The notes below the pieces were generated by a model. It did no database searches. It worked only from the letters and a program-made list of their open reading frames with translations, and was not told where the DNA came from. Below are positions 1-12,868 of a stretch of 64,000 nt of DNA, piece after piece; the stretch's first letter is position 1, and every line of letters starts with the position of its first letter. The translations under genes were made by a program, and so were the position numbers. Source of the stretch: Gracilariopsis chorda (Eukaryota > Rhodophyta > Florideophyceae > Gracilariales > Gracilariaceae). The stretch is from the NCBI GenBank assembly GCA_003194525.1, contig NBIV01000115.1, positions 124,001 through 188,000 of the forward strand. Reading direction: 5' to 3'.

Positions 1-17
1 GCGGTTCATAAAATTGT

Positions 18-1631
18 CTATGACTTATTCAGCAAGGTACCAGTCTGTACAGAAACGTAATCTGCAATTCGCGGAGCATACTCAGCACCCCAAGACACAC
101 AGTCACCAAAAGCGACTCCGTGCACGAAGTTTCCGCCCAGGAAGATTCCTTCACAATCCTCCATCGCCTTCAGGGCATCATTCAAAACCCCTTCATGCCC
201 GAGATTATATTGCGGAATAGCCCGCTCCCACCGTCGCACACCAACCACAACCGGTTCCACTTGAGAGCCGTCCTTCAACAAAATACGCTTCACGTCGCCA
301 TCTACGGCCTTCACCACCTCTTCTTCGCTAAGCTCCTTAATCCCCACGTCGCGTGCGCCACCGATGTACGATAGCAGCAATTCCATGTCTTCCGGTGCTC
401 TACCGGGGAACAGCACGCTTGACCAGATTGTACCCAACGTCCTGATTCCAAGTTTGCGCGGGATCAGATTGCCAAATCCACGCAGAGGCTCCTTAAATTC
501 CGATTTGGGATATGCTAAACTCACGCTCCATACAGGTGGGTAGTACACCTTCTCAAGCGCGCTGATCCCGGGCGCCAGATTCTTTAGCGCTCTGACGGTT
601 GCTCCGGCTGGAGTTGTCATTGCAATTGCTTTTGTTGTTATGTCTCTCGTGCCTTCTGGTGTCTCAAACACAGCCTTGTACATGCCATTCTCAGCGCGTT
701 CAACGTCTACAAGTCGCCACTGAAGTTTGATCTTGTCACCAAGCTGACGTTGAATTGCGTTGGGCAACATCGCTAAGCCGTCTTTAAAACTTCCCAATGC
801 GCCCCCCTTCCACGTGGGTAGATCTTCATCTGGCGGGTTCTGCTCGCGCTCACGCTTTTTCTGTCCGATGCGAATGATGCCCCCCTCCAATATTCCTTGT
901 GTACCGCCTAACTTGGTAAGAGCGAATATCTTCTTAAACGCTGATTGCATAGCTAGTTTCGACGGATCACCCGCGTACACCCCACTCACAAAAGGATCGA
1001 TCATCTTTTCAAACACCTCACTTCCCAAATGACGTGTGATAAACTGTTTCACGGTTTCTTCCCCGCGTGGGGCTGGTAATACAAACCCTAAAGCCCCCAG
1101 GCCAGCGCGAATAGCGCCGGGAAGCGACAACAGTCGGAAAGTGGGAATGTCCTGTGGTCCGAGCGGTAACGCAAACAATTTATCGTCCCAGTATACAAAT
1201 CGCGGTAGCGTAGAATCGGCCAGTACAAGGTCATCCTTAAGCCCGACATCGACAGCCAGGCGCATTATTTGTTCTGAGGGTTGAAAAGTGTTCGGGCCTT
1301 CTTCCCACACATATCCATTTTCTTTGCGTGATATCACATTGCCCCCTACGACGGATCGCGCCTCTGTCGTGAGTGTTTTGAGTTGTGGGTGGTGTTTGTG
1401 TAAGTTGAAGGATAAAGAACTGCCTGATATCCCTGACCCGATGATGAGTACATCGACGGATGTTGTTTCTGTTTTTGCAGCTGGGGGCGGTGAATCGGCA
1501 AGTGTCATGAGAAGGGGACGCGAGCAAATTTTTAAGGCAACATGGCGCTGAAAGCTGCGATTTCTTCGCAGGGGGTGTGGAGTACGGAGTGAGAGCAATG
1601 GGGTAGGCGCGACGAAAGCCTGCTGGGCCAT
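18..1631 (-). CDS. PPOX: protoporphyrinogen IX oxidase, plastid type
   Basis: FAD enzyme that oxidises protoporphyrinogen IX to protoporphyrin IX, the last step common to haem and chlorophyll synthesis. The 537-residue product has the dinucleotide-binding motif GSGISG at residues 65-70, the PPOX-typical stretch FVSGVYAGDPSKLAM in the middle, and GNFVHGVAFGDCV near the C-terminus, where the second part of the FAD site lies in this family. Residues 1-45 are rich in Arg, Ser and Pro, as expected for a plastid transit peptide. The start is the ATG at 1631; the frame is open to 1751 but only through a TTG. The stop at 18-20 lies inside the window, so the gene is complete. Family assignment is secure; plastid location is inferred from the leader. 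Confidence 0.93.
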   Translation of the reverse strand: MAQQAFVAPTPLLSLRTPHPLRRNRSFQRHVALKICSRPLLMTLADSPPPAAKTETTSVDVLIIGSGISGSSLSFNLHKHHPQLKTLTTEARSVVGGNVISRKENGYVWEEGPNTFQPSEQIMRLAVDVGLKDDLVLADSTLPRFVYWDDKLFALPLGPQDIPTFRLLSLPGAIRAGLGALGFVLPAPRGEETVKQFITRHLGSEVFEKMIDPFVSGVYAGDPSKLAMQSAFKKIFALTKLGGTQGILEGGIIRIGQKKREREQNPPDEDLPTWKGGALGSFKDGLAMLPNAIQRQLGDKIKLQWRLVDVERAENGMYKAVFETPEGTRDITTKAIAMTTPAGATVRALKNLAPGISALEKVYYPPVWSVSLAYPKSEFKEPLRGFGNLIPRKLGIRTLGTIWSSVLFPGRAPEDMELLLSYIGGARDVGIKELSEEEVVKAVDGDVKRILLKDGSQVEPVVVGVRRWERAIPQYNLGHEGVLNDALKAMEDCEGIFLGGNFVHGVAFGDCVSWGAEYAPRIADYVSVQTGTLLNKS

Positions 1632-4070
1632 TGCGCTTGAAGTAATGGCTGACGGTTGAAGCGACTGTTGAGAGGGTGAGGAAGTCCGCAGTGCACAGGT
1701 CGAGGAAATCCTATTCAAAAAAGCAACTTGGGAATGGCAGCGCAATGCCAACGTGCCTGTGAACGCTTCATTAATCGCAGCGATAGGTCAACAAGGCTAA
1801 ACTCTAGTTATGTGTGAGCTCACGCAGCTCCCCTGCCAATTTGCATCCGCCAATCAACGAATGCAATCTGTACACTACATAAATACCTCACGCAAGACAG
1901 AACTCTTTGGTCCTCGTTGGGACTGTTATCGATGCCGATGCCGATGCCGATGCCGATGCCGATGCTATGCTGCTTCCCTTTACCTACGCACTAGCGTGCA
2001 GCTTCGAAGACTCGTTTCATCTCCGATGACAATTAGCCCACTATATAAGAAGCAATTGGTATCATAATAACTACTACTAGAAGACTACCGTCGTTAGTGG
2101 TCAATTCGATGTGAAGACGTGTGTTTTCGGTTGAACTACGTTTTCCTGAAGCTGTACAACGCAATGTCACATCTATGCCCAGTTGGAGTCTGCATTCACT
2201 GTCGTTCAAAAAGCACTGCTCTATAAGCACATCTGGTACTGTTAACTTTGCGAGGACGGCACAGTTGTGTCCGCCTTGACCTGACCTTAAACAGCGCGTC
2301 TGATAAAAGTGTAGCTTTGTTCCATACAGTTGCCAATACGCTGTACATAAGATTCCAGGTTTGTTTTCAAGAACGTAACAAAGGCCGTCACGCTTTCATG
2401 TTCTCACTTCTCGGGGCGGGCAGTGGAGAGTCGTTTGTTTGCGTACGCACTTCACGTTACCGATATCGATTCTGAATGAACACGTGAGAACCTAGCACCA
2501 CGGCGTCTCTACGCAATCATTCGCTGCATCAACCCATCACTTTAGTTCTTACGCAAACCCCACTTTCTGCACACCGCTTACGAAGCATTATTTTACGTCC
2601 ATAACGTACAAAGGAAAGGGCCATCCTTGTTCAGCCCTTCGCGGGCACTATTCACAAACCCACAATGAGCCAACTTGTCCCAGTCTAGCAGCACTTCATT
2701 GTTCTTCGGCTGGACAGGAATACTGAGTAGCATAGTGGGCCAAAGTTCGTCACCATTTTATTCGGTTTTGGGACATAGTAACCTGCGAAAGCAAAGTTTA
2801 CGGCCAAGGATTCCACTTGACAAAGTCAGCCCCAATGATGTGAGGTTACAAGCGAAAACAAGACGATGATCAAACACATTCCGTTTGGGGCGTTTCTCTT
2901 ATGAGCCTTGCAATATCATACGAATCACGTCCGGCCAAATACACACTCCTTTTCCTTCACGCATTTCTGTGCAATGGAATCGAGTTATATTGATCTGGGA
3001 TGCAGACATGTGGCCCGTTGTCCCTTGGCCAGAGAATGATACGCAACCAGTTCTATCCCAGTCATGTTGAGCTCTTAAAGTTAAATTTCTTTCAGAAAAA
3101 GATTCTTCGAAGCATAATTACCTCACATCAAAGGTAGCCTACTTGTTGGTGACTGCGACAAATAGTTGACAGCCTCCTGTTTACAAGAGAAAACCATGAA
3201 TTTCCGCCCAGCACAATACAAACGCATTCCAGGTCCCAATTCCAAGGACATACATAGACAGAGCTCCCACAAGCTCTTTTAATTCATACTGTTCCAGGTT
3301 GAAAGAACTTCACCCATACCCCGAGGATACACCATAGGTCTGATTACCGAAGCTTGCCATCCCGTTCAGAATCCTATTGAGTGGTCCTCTTAATACTTGC
3401 CCCATGCGCAGCGCAGGGCAATAGCTAGTCTCGATAAACTTGTGCTCATCACACCTAATTCATACGGCGAAACCCCAAACACGGATCACGGCTTTATTCT
3501 TCACGAGGGGTGCTTGGAAGACCTGTCGTTTGTGGCCGGATCGATATACGACATCACTTCTGATGATGGAGATGCATCACGTGCATGAATTCTCTTTGCG
3601 CAGTGAGCTGCGAATGCTTCATGCATAATTTACCCAAGACATGAAATCGCGTCGTATATACCGTATGTAGGCCTCTAGAACCACAGAACCAGAATTCGGC
3701 ATTTTCGGAGGCGGAGCCGACTTCGCCATAGGACTACAGAAGATTTCATTGCGAGATGATGCGTCAAATGCAGCACCAGATTTTGGGATACACCAAATTT
3801 CCGGGTTGAAATTAAGGACCACTAATCGACGCTAATAAACCTGGGCCACAATTGCTTTCGTTTGTAGTGAAGTATTGCTCCAATGGTCAGGCCTTCATCA
3901 CAATCTGGCTTTATCCCAACTGAAGCTCTCAGGACTTCGTATTTAAGACGGATGGGTTTGCGATGTTTAACTTTCCCTGTATCTGTTCAATCACATCTCA
4001 CTTTCCCATACCCAGCTGAAACCACTTGTGCTGAGCAAACCAGAAATCTTAGCAGGGAAGACATTACCAC
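1632..4070. other. gene-free stretch with possible short exons
   Basis: No gene can be named here. A hexamer array lies at 1931-1965. Two short open stretches look somewhat protein-like: plus strand about 3415-3588, directly after a CAG that could be a splice acceptor, and minus strand about 3619-3819. Neither has a recognisable domain or a convincing partner exon, so both are left as possibilities. Confidence 0.5.
1931..1965. repeat. GATGCC hexamer tandem repeat
   Basis: About six tandem copies of GATGCC, roughly 300 bases upstream of the PPOX start codon. A simple-sequence microsatellite. Confidence 0.9.
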
Positions 4071-4523
4071 ATGGTCAAGTATCGCGCTTCAATCGTTGTG
4101 CCCTACGCCCAGGAACGGGTATGGAAACTGATGTCCGACTGGACCAACTTAGCGAAGTGGGACATAAACATCACTAAATCTGTCCTTGCCGAATCAGAGC
4201 AGCCAGGCGCATGCGGTGAAGGCACGAAGTACGACTGTGCGTTCTCCTTGAACGGTTCTGAAATACCCGTCAACTACAACTGCATAAAGTATGACGAACC
4301 GCGAACCTGCCAATTCCTCGGTCTTGCTAAGCTTTTCAGATCCCAGGATACCCTTGAGTTCGAGAAAGAAGGCGAAGGCACCAAACTCACAGCCGAGTTC
4401 AACCTTGCATTCAGAGGTCTGCTCTATCCTTTTTCTTTTCTGATGAACGGCGCAATGCAAAAGACGGGACCCATCGTTATGGATGATATCCAGAAGTTTG
4501 TGGATGAGGAACTCAAGAAATAG
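4071..4523 (+). CDS. SRPBCC / START-like domain protein
   Basis: A 150-residue single-domain protein. The N-terminal strand followed by PYAQERVWKLMSDWTNLAKWD is the pattern of polyketide cyclase/SRPBCC proteins, where a beta strand leads into helices and a conserved Trp-rich turn. The end is a long amphipathic helix (IVMDDIQKFVDEELKK) as in this fold. Members bind hydrophobic ligands in a deep cavity, and the ligand cannot be told from sequence. No signal peptide is visible, so it is probably cytosolic. The start is the first ATG in frame, preceded by TACCAC. Neighbours give no functional hint. Fold assignment is good; a specific role is not. Confidence 0.8.
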   Translation: MVKYRASIVVPYAQERVWKLMSDWTNLAKWDINITKSVLAESEQPGACGEGTKYDCAFSLNGSEIPVNYNCIKYDEPRTCQFLGLAKLFRSQDTLEFEKEGEGTKLTAEFNLAFRGLLYPFSFLMNGAMQKTGPIVMDDIQKFVDEELKK

Positions 4524-5308
4524 TTGCACTGAACATCAAATGTACAATATGTCCGCTCTTCATGCGACGAACTAACCGACGAAAGCTGTAACGAGTGTTA
4601 TAAACTACTAAACCAAGAATCTATAAATAGCTCATGCATTTTCATTTTCTAGTCATCTAGAGATACGGGGTTCTTGACGCGATTCAGCGCTTCCGCACCA
4701 AACATTGTCGTCTGTTTGACTTGCGATTTCTCATGAATGCCATACTCGTCACGCGGGTAATGGTAGACAAAAGACAGCTCAGGGAAAACGGCGTCCTTGA
4801 ACCCCCGGAAACAGCTGCAGTAGACTAAGTTGCAACGCATCGTCCACTGGCACGATTTTGAATAAAAGAGACGGAGCACAAGAAAATCGTGACATCAACA
4901 CTTCTGAAACATGTGCAGACTTGTAGCTCATCTTGAAGACGCATGAGCACAATTCATTTCTTCACTGGCGCTGCATCTGTCGAAAGCCTGTGCTCTGAAA
5001 GCCCTTGAGTTGTTACCACATCGGTTGCGTGCACCAGAAACGAGTGTCTCGAGAAACCTATTCCTCTTCCGTGGAAAATCGGAGCCGCGACACATGTGCA
5101 CCGCAGAATTGGTAAATGCAGGCAGAAGATACTCAGCAGGAGTAACCCTTCTCTCTTGGGGGAACGATCAAATATGATTGAGCCGTACGACTTTGCTTAG
5201 GATTTGGACCGCAAGGAGTCCTATACCGTCGCATATGCCGCGACATCAGGCCTTATCCAACCCTTTCATTCAAGAGTGGCCCGCAGACGGGGTGATTCGG
5301 GACCGTTA
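4524..5308. other. intergenic stretch with one possible minus-strand exon
   Basis: The spacer between the START-like gene and the 3' end of RuvB-like 2. On the minus strand 4649-4814 follows a good acceptor (CTGCAG) and reads a 54-residue protein-like tail ending NPVSLDD then TAG. A 55-codon ATG frame lies upstream at about 5092-4925 and could be a first exon. I could not join them convincingly or assign a family. Confidence 0.35.
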
Positions 5309-6775
<1,467 letters not shown>

Positions 6776-7101
6776 TCAAACTTGCTGTGTGGCGCTCTAT
6801 CCCTCCAAAGCGTTTTGATACGAAAGAGTTGTTCGAACTAGTTGAAGGCTTGTCTGTTGCCGTCGTCTGCCTTCGCAGGAGTCGAGAGAACTATACATGA
6901 TAGAGGCGGAGAAGAGGCAAATCGGCCAATGAACTGGCATTCGATCCTGTATACGGATCAATGCGTAGTTTCCCAAATTGTGCTTGGTATACTTCGGTAA
7001 CCCTGGTATATTATGCACCACGAAGCGCATTCAATTCTGCCTCCTTTTCTTTAAATAGCTGCAATTTGGGCTTTCTGAGCGAGTCGTAGTGAATACTTCA
7101 G

Positions 7102-7121
7102 TACCCTTGGTACCCTTGGTA
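7102..7121. promoter_or_regulatory. two overlapping TACCCTTGGTA motifs
   Basis: Two copies of the 11-mer at 7102-7112 and 7111-7121 share their end bases, giving a tandem arrangement about 350 bases upstream of the RuvB-like 2 start. Proposed as a regulatory element because of repeated intergenic occurrence in this window. Confidence 0.5.
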
Positions 7122-7226
7122 TCCCGTTTCTTTTCCCACATTCGTCGTATGAAACTCTAGTAACCATCAAGCAATTTTGCTGTGCTCCATGACGGATATT
7201 GCCGTTCATCATTCGTTGATTTTGTA

Positions 7227-7237
7227 TACCAAGGGTA
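7227..7237. promoter_or_regulatory. TACCCTTGGTA motif (reverse orientation)
   Basis: Reads TACCAAGGGTA on the plus strand, the reverse complement of the 11-mer. It lies between the two diverging genes, 486 bases before the kinase ATG. Confidence 0.45.
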
Positions 7238-7722
7238 ATACGGGAAGCTCTAAGAACAAATTTGCTCTTGCGTCGTTGGTAAACGGTTTGCGAACCCTTT
7301 AGCCTTCTCCGCACCATCGTATCTAGTAGATATCATATTCAACTGAATACGAGAAAGATGTTACACACAACCGGTCAACCTCTACTGTCCGACCTACATG
7401 GCTTAATCTGTTTTTTCTTTTGATCGCATGCTGTAGATAAAGGCATATGTATATCATACCCTGTGTTCAGCATACTGAAAGGATGGTTAAAAAGTAAACC
7501 GTGTTCAATCGGGGAGCATGGCGCAATCAGATTATCAGCACATGGCTAAGAAAGGTGCATCCTGCTTCTTGTTAGCCTTCATGGAGACATCACGACCTCG
7601 TTCAGACTTTCGCCCTCTTCAAGCTGTTCTCAACACGTCATTTGTTCACAGTAACTTTCTTGAACACTTCGCAGTCATTGACCAAATCCCCTAAGAGCAT
7701 TTATCTTTTCTGGAATCGTACA

Positions 7723-8796
7723 ATGAGTTCTTCATCCAATTCCCTTCCGCCTACATTCATTCGTCCTCGCCATTTTAACACCTTGAGTATTCATCAAATT
7801 GGAAATGTATCTGTGGTCCTAAAGAGCTCTGCTGAACGTTCTCTCCGAGCCGAGCTATTCTTTTACAAGAGCATCCCTCTTGCATTGCTTGGCTTTTTTC
7901 CAAAACTGCTAGGTCATTTTGAAACACGAGAAAAAGACAACGTTATCCAAACCGTTGCACTCCAGTATATTCCCTCAACCACCTTATCCCAAAGCTTGAC
8001 ATGTGCAAAATTGACAACAGATAGTATTCGCAAACTCTTGCAAGTGCTTCACAAGATTCATACTACCCCCGCGAGTCTCTCATTCGTAGATGATGCAACA
8101 CTGCTAGACAATTACATACCGAAACTGCGTGCAAGATACTTAGAGAATATCTCCCTGTATGACGAGCATGCAATCAATATGGCTGACCTCGACAAAGTCT
8201 GTGAATATCTGAAAGAGCACAAACCTCTACATGCAGATATCATTCACGGTGATCCGGTGCTAACAAATATACTTCACAGTCGTGATTACAACTCGTTTTT
8301 CTTTTTGGATATGCGTGGGTCACAAGGCAATATATACACCACATGTGGAGACGTATATTACGACTTATCAAAAGTTCTTCAATCTCTTTGTGGATATGAT
8401 CACATTCTAAGTGCTTCAACTTTCGATCCTTCTTACCAGCGAGCACTGCTCACAACTTTTTTTGAAGAGGTTTCCCTGTTGTACCCGAAGACCTCTCCCT
8501 GGCATATAGTTCTAGTTACATGCAGCCTACTGTTTTCACTTTTGCCTTTGCATGACGATACGAAGGCCCGAGACAAATTTGTGATGCTGGCACAATGCCT
8601 GCTTAGATGGCTTTGTTTCTGGCGAGGAAAGCACATTTCTGACGAAGCTTTGAACGAAATAACAGCTTTAGCTCAAGGAGTATTGCATAAGTTCAGTACT
8701 CTGTTGAATACGGAAACCCAGAAACTGGGTGCTCAAAGTGGTTTTGACAACTCTCCGGTATCTCCAATTGAAATGGTAGTAACTGGATACTACTAA
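7723..8796 (+). CDS. APH/choline-kinase-fold phosphotransferase
   Basis: A 357-residue kinase-fold protein. Around two thirds in is the catalytic block IIHGDPVLTNIL (Brenner motif HxDxxxxN, here H-G-D-P-V-L-T-N) followed by FLDMRG, the metal-binding position of aminoglycoside phosphotransferase-type enzymes, then CGDVYYDLSKVLQSL. The RG after the metal Asp and the GD.YYDLSK block are typical of the subgroup found with bacterial and viral capsule or sugar-nucleotide genes rather than of choline kinase. The substrate is unknown, probably a small hydroxyl compound. I start at the ATG at 7723 (MSSSSNS); the frame is open upstream to 7642 through a TTG only. Its base composition is more AT-rich than its neighbours, so transfer is possible but not shown. 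Confidence 0.75.
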   Translation: MSSSSNSLPPTFIRPRHFNTLSIHQIGNVSVVLKSSAERSLRAELFFYKSIPLALLGFFPKLLGHFETREKDNVIQTVALQYIPSTTLSQSLTCAKLTTDSIRKLLQVLHKIHTTPASLSFVDDATLLDNYIPKLRARYLENISLYDEHAINMADLDKVCEYLKEHKPLHADIIHGDPVLTNILHSRDYNSFFFLDMRGSQGNIYTTCGDVYYDLSKVLQSLCGYDHILSASTFDPSYQRALLTTFFEEVSLLYPKTSPWHIVLVTCSLLFSLLPLHDDTKARDKFVMLAQCLLRWLCFWRGKHISDEALNEITALAQGVLHKFSTLLNTETQKLGAQSGFDNSPVSPIEMVVTGYY

Positions 8797-10828
8797 GTAA
8801 GCATGTGAATCGCAGGTTTTGCCATATAGCAGAGCAGTACTCTTTTGTTCCACAAGCGCTACCAAACGCAGAGAAGTTCCGATATCCATCTTCACCATTA
8901 AGAACCACTGCTAGTGCTTTGGCAAAAGACATCCGGAACAGCAGACGCGGGACAGCAGGCAGGAGTCGTGAAGGTCGCTAACGCTCTCATATTTTCTTAG
9001 AAGTCTTTTCTTCTATTTTTATGTAAAGGATCAGAATGTGAAAGCACACCATCATCATGATGATGTGCTCATGATGAAGGTGAGATAAACCTTAATCTCT
9101 GCGTACTGTCGCGAAACTACCTTTTGATCGAGGAGCAAAGCAAATTATCCCACCGCCATCTCCGCAATCTTTTCAGGTAGATTGTGTGTAGTTATTGCAG
9201 AATTGTGCTTTGCACTACGTGGATCTTCCTACTGCAGACGGGCGTAGGGCATGTCATTTTGCTCCATAGCGATTTTGCTGACTTTTGCAAAGCCAGCACA
9301 AATTCGTCGAACTATCTTTCGAAGCAAAAAGAGTGTCGTGAACAAGGAGAACAAGAGAGAGGGCTTCAGAAGTCCTACTACATACACGAATTACTGCAAC
9401 GGCACATAAAGAAGATCATTAACAGGAAGAACGATCCTAACTCCTATCCAGGAGGAACGGAAAGTAGATAGAATGCTGTCATGAATATTTCTTTGGGAGA
9501 CCGCTAACAACTCTCTACGGGCTATCTCCCTGATCACTGCATTTGCACTTCTCAAGCATGAATTGAAACAAAGATGGGCGGGTACAAGCCGATCCGCCTT
9601 CACGAGATGTACCCGTCTTCCTTCCGTCAACGAAGGAATCGAAATGGACAGGCGATTGGGTCTCTCACGGAGACCATCAACCTTTCATCCTTTCAAAGAT
9701 GGGCATTCTAGCAGAGCAAGTCCTTTGCTATTGTTGTTTACCGTCTTAAGCATCATCTGCCCCCATGATGTCAGAATGTTGAAGAGTTAAGCCCACCCTG
9801 AAACGTTTTTCCGTATGCCCTGTAGCTGGTACCGATTTCTTTCGAGTTGCTTTGGACATGCTCTTACAGGACAAAGAAGCTGCGACTCTTTGTCGCCTCT
9901 CTTTTTCATTTGGGTAGCGATGGTCGCAGTGAGTTGGCCATTTGCTTACGATGAACAAAGAACCCGACGAAGTCCTGTCCTTTCAGCTAGAAGTGTTTCC
10001 CTCTAAAGCAAACTCAAGTTACCCAAGAAAGTACGCACAGATCATTGAAAGCTCTTCACTGATGTACAGAAGCGTATGTTAGGCACAGAAGACCCTAAAA
10101 AGAACTCACCAGGGATGGGTACGATGATAGATAGGGCTTTTACAAACGTCTTGAGGCAGTGAGTCATCGACGGTGATGATCTCAGGCGCACAAGTAGACT
10201 CTCGACATCAGATTAGCGCAAAGACAACCTCTGCCTTGGCAGAAAGCACATTAGCGGACTCTTGGGATGACGCTCAACGGTGCTCTGAATTCATGAGACA
10301 AGATGCTCTTTAGCTAACCAAGTACTGAGCAGACGGAACTTCTTTTGTTGCGTCATATCCCAACAGAGGAATAAACTCTTCCTCGCGATCGAATTTTACC
10401 AAAACTTGCGCTCCCTCCAGTTGGTGTCAGGACTATATCCTCGCATCTTCAATAGATCTGCCCGGTAGACAAGCCTTACACCAGCAGGAAAAGAAAGTAC
10501 AGAGTCTTCGGCCTGATCACTCTTGCCTGCAGTTCTGTAGTCGTGGCTCTTGCCTGTTACCCTATAGATATACAAGCATAGAAGGGCGGTTCTTGGAACG
10601 ATCCAAAAGTCCATCTTCGACTGGACTTTCACCTCAACTAACCCTGAATAACCAACTCTTCTTCTGTGTTAGAAGTAAACTTACCTCTCAAAACCATCCC
10701 CTTTTGTCCCCTTCTTCTTCTTCGATTCTTGTGGGCGAATGGATTCCAAGTGGCGGGATTCACTTGGTTTCGCTGTTAACAATCAATAAGGCAATTACAA
10801 GAGCGATAAGGATTATCGCTAGTAATAG
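8797..10828. other. gene-free stretch carrying a SINE-like element
   Basis: No coding region is supported. A CATCATCATGATGATG palindrome sits near 9050-9068 and the structured repeat A at 9580-9693. The rest shows nothing I can interpret. Confidence 0.6.
9580..9693. mobile_element. SINE-like structured element, copy A
   Basis: About 106 bases match copy B at 54657-54762 with roughly 88 percent identity. It can fold into three hairpins: CGGGTACA (9579-9586) with TGTACCCG (9608-9615); TTCCTTC (9618-9624) with GAAGGAA (9632-9638); GGTCTC (9659-9664) with GAGACC (9670-9675). The element is bracketed by an exact 11-base direct repeat, CAAAGATGGGC, at 9569-9579 and 9694-9704, which looks like a target-site duplication. 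The final C of the left repeat overlaps the first stem. No clear tRNA-type A or B box and no reading frame. Best explained as a retroposed small RNA. Confidence 0.6.
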
Positions 10829-12154
10829 TCACTTCTTCCCGAAATTGAAGAACCCTTCGCCCTTCTTGCTGCCTTTCTTGGTTTTCTCACCCGTGGTGCT
10901 TGCAGCGGCCTTGCCGTTCTTCGATGAGCTGCCGGATGAAAGCTCATCAAGCTCATTTATAAGTTTTCTCTCTGCGCTGCTCAGCCTTGTTGGGATCTTC
11001 ACATTCATCGTCACAAAATGATCACCTCGCACAGTGGGGTTCCCGAGTTTTGGAACACCCTTTCCGTCAATACGCTGTACAGAACCTGGCTGCGTCCCTG
11101 ACAAAACTCGCATTGTAATGCTGCCATCAACCGTCTTCACAGGCACTTCGCGCCCAAGTATGGCGTCAAGGTAGGATATGTTGATCTTTGAGTAGATGTT
11201 GGTTCCTTCTCGCGTGAAGTCCGGTGACTCCCTCACACGAAGTACAACATACAGATCGCCCGCAGGTCCGCCTTTCGGACCAGCGTCACCTTCGTTTCTG
11301 ACGCGAAGCCTACTCCCTGAATCGACGCCAGCTGGGATAGTAATTTGAAGCTGTTTGGTTACCTGGTTTCTACCTCTTCCCCCGCATGAACCACAATAGT
11401 CGTCTACGACTTCACCAGTACCCCTGCAAGTAGAACAGGTAGCAGTCTGCTGGAACATTCCAAGCGGAGTTCTCACAACCTGAGTGACATTACCGGTACC
11501 GTCACAAGACGAGCAATTCCTCGGCTTGCTACCCGGCTTGACGCCAGTACCAGAACAAGTGGAACAAGTCTCCAAGTGACTAAAGCGAATCTTTTGCTCG
11601 GCACCGAAGATAGCCGTTTCGAAGGCAATGTCAACATCCAAGCGCAAATCATCTCCAGGTTGTGGACCGGACCTACGCCTCGCGCGGGCACTGGTTTGGC
11701 CGCCACCGAAGAAGGTATCGAAGATATCTGAGAAGCTGCCGAAATCTTGAGAAAAGTCTCCGAAACCAGGCTGGGAAGCGCCCTTGACGCCAGCCTCTCC
11801 AAACTGATCGTAGCGTTGACGGAGGTTAGCGTCGGAGAGAACTTCATAAGCTCGGGACACTTCCTGAAAGCGTTCTTTGGCATCTGGCGCCTTGTTTACA
11901 TCTGGATGAAGTTTGCGGGCTTTCTGACGGAATGCTGACTTAATTTCCTTGTCGGAGGCGCTTCGAGACACACCCAGCGTTTGATAGTAATCGGCGACAG
12001 CACGAGGCACGGAGACGCGGCGACTGCGTGGGGTTTGCGGAGCGGAATTTTGCGGGCGGGGGGTTCGGAAGGGTGAATAGAAAGAGGTCGACGGGCGGCG
12101 AGAGGAGAGAGGAGCGGCTACAGAGAAGGCGGTTGTTGCGACGGGTAGCGACAT
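10829..12154 (-). CDS. plastid-type DnaJ (class A, zinc-finger) co-chaperone
   Basis: A 441-residue DnaJ/Hsp40 with all class A parts. Residues 1-52 are a Ser/Arg/Pro-rich leader. The J domain at 54-118 has HPD at 83-85, a Gly/Phe linker ([15 protein letters not shown]) follows, then four CxxCxGxG zinc repeats ([32 protein letters not shown]) and the C-terminal substrate domains. The tail is Lys/Gly-rich. It stimulates an organellar Hsp70. The leader composition and bacterial-type core point to the plastid, with mitochondrion as the alternative. The start is the ATG at 12154. Confidence 0.93.
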   Translation of the reverse strand: MSLPVATTAFSVAAPLSSRRPSTSFYSPFRTPRPQNSAPQTPRSRRVSVPRAVADYYQTLGVSRSASDKEIKSAFRQKARKLHPDVNKAPDAKERFQEVSRAYEVLSDANLRQRYDQFGEAGVKGASQPGFGDFSQDFGSFSDIFDTFFGGGQTSARARRRSGPQPGDDLRLDVDIAFETAIFGAEQKIRFSHLETCSTCSGTGVKPGSKPRNCSSCDGTGNVTQVVRTPLGMFQQTATCSTCRGTGEVVDDYCGSCGGRGRNQVTKQLQITIPAGVDSGSRLRVRNEGDAGPKGGPAGDLYVVLRVRESPDFTREGTNIYSKINISYLDAILGREVPVKTVDGSITMRVLSGTQPGSVQRIDGKGVPKLGNPTVRGDHFVTMNVKIPTRLSSAERKLINELDELSSGSSSKNGKAAASTTGEKTKKGSKKGEGFFNFGKK

Positions 12155-12868
12155 GGCGGGAGAATGGGGGCGACCTGTGAGCGCAAAAAATGATCTGATA
12201 TGACAAAGGAGTGGGAGAAGCGTGGGCCGGTGGGCGGGGACGGGGGGGTGTTGTGGTCTGAGGGAGGGGATGGCAGCGGGCGGTGGACGGCGAGGTTCGA
12301 GTCAACGCCAATCGCGGCGGCGGGACAGTGGGATCACTGCACCGACGCTACTTGAGATGACCAAACGTGAGCGCATTGTGTGGCCGAGCTCAGATGCGCC
12401 CGAACAGGCGGCACTCTACGGAGCGGGCACCGGCGTACACATGTGGCACCTGAAGATGCTTCTGGAACGGCGCCACCGGCGATCACTGCGCTCGCACTTC
12501 GGCGCCAAGCGCTTCAGCCGTGGCGGCCACACTGCTGCCAGCGTGGCCCCGCCCGTGGATAAGGCACGCGTCAGCATGCACCAGTGCTGGCGACCATCAT
12601 CAATACATAATAGCTACCGTTGGTACCTCCCCCAAGCCTAGTCGACGGCTGCGCCACAGCTCTTGTCAAGTGATAAACGACTAGCTCCATTCCTCCCAAC
12701 GATATACCCACGAAAGAGAGCTCTCCTTCACACTCGTTCACGCCGGCGCTAGTTTACGATCGCTATTCTACGCAACGGACAATTGTACCGTACAGCCTCC
12801 CCATCCTCATCGACGCACAAACGTTTGCGCAAGCGCAAGCGCTGCAAACAAGCCCCCATCTTTCAAAC
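12155..12868. other. divergent promoter region, DnaJ / ISCA2
   Basis: Shared upstream sequence of two diverging genes. It contains one TACCGTTGGTA motif. A plus-strand open stretch from 12222 to 12641 has its first ATG only at 12357 and an Arg/His-biased composition without domain features, so I leave it uncalled. Confidence 0.55.
12615..12625. promoter_or_regulatory. TACCGTTGGTA motif
   Basis: An exact copy 244 bases upstream of the ISCA2 start and 461 bases upstream of the DnaJ start, in their shared spacer. Confidence 0.45.

Noticed and set aside
7051-7317. 88-codon minus-strand ATG frame
   Set aside because: Its PRVPRVLK stretch is only translation of the tandem motif copies; no other sign of coding.
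12285-12310. B-box-like GGTTCGAGTC suggesting a tRNA
   Set aside because: The T-stem does not pair (two A-A/A-G mismatches) and no acceptor stem or anticodon arm is present.
12222-12641. 139-codon plus-strand frame between DnaJ and ISCA2
   Set aside because: Opens with GTG, the first ATG is late, composition is Arg/His/Gly-biased as expected from GC-rich spacer.
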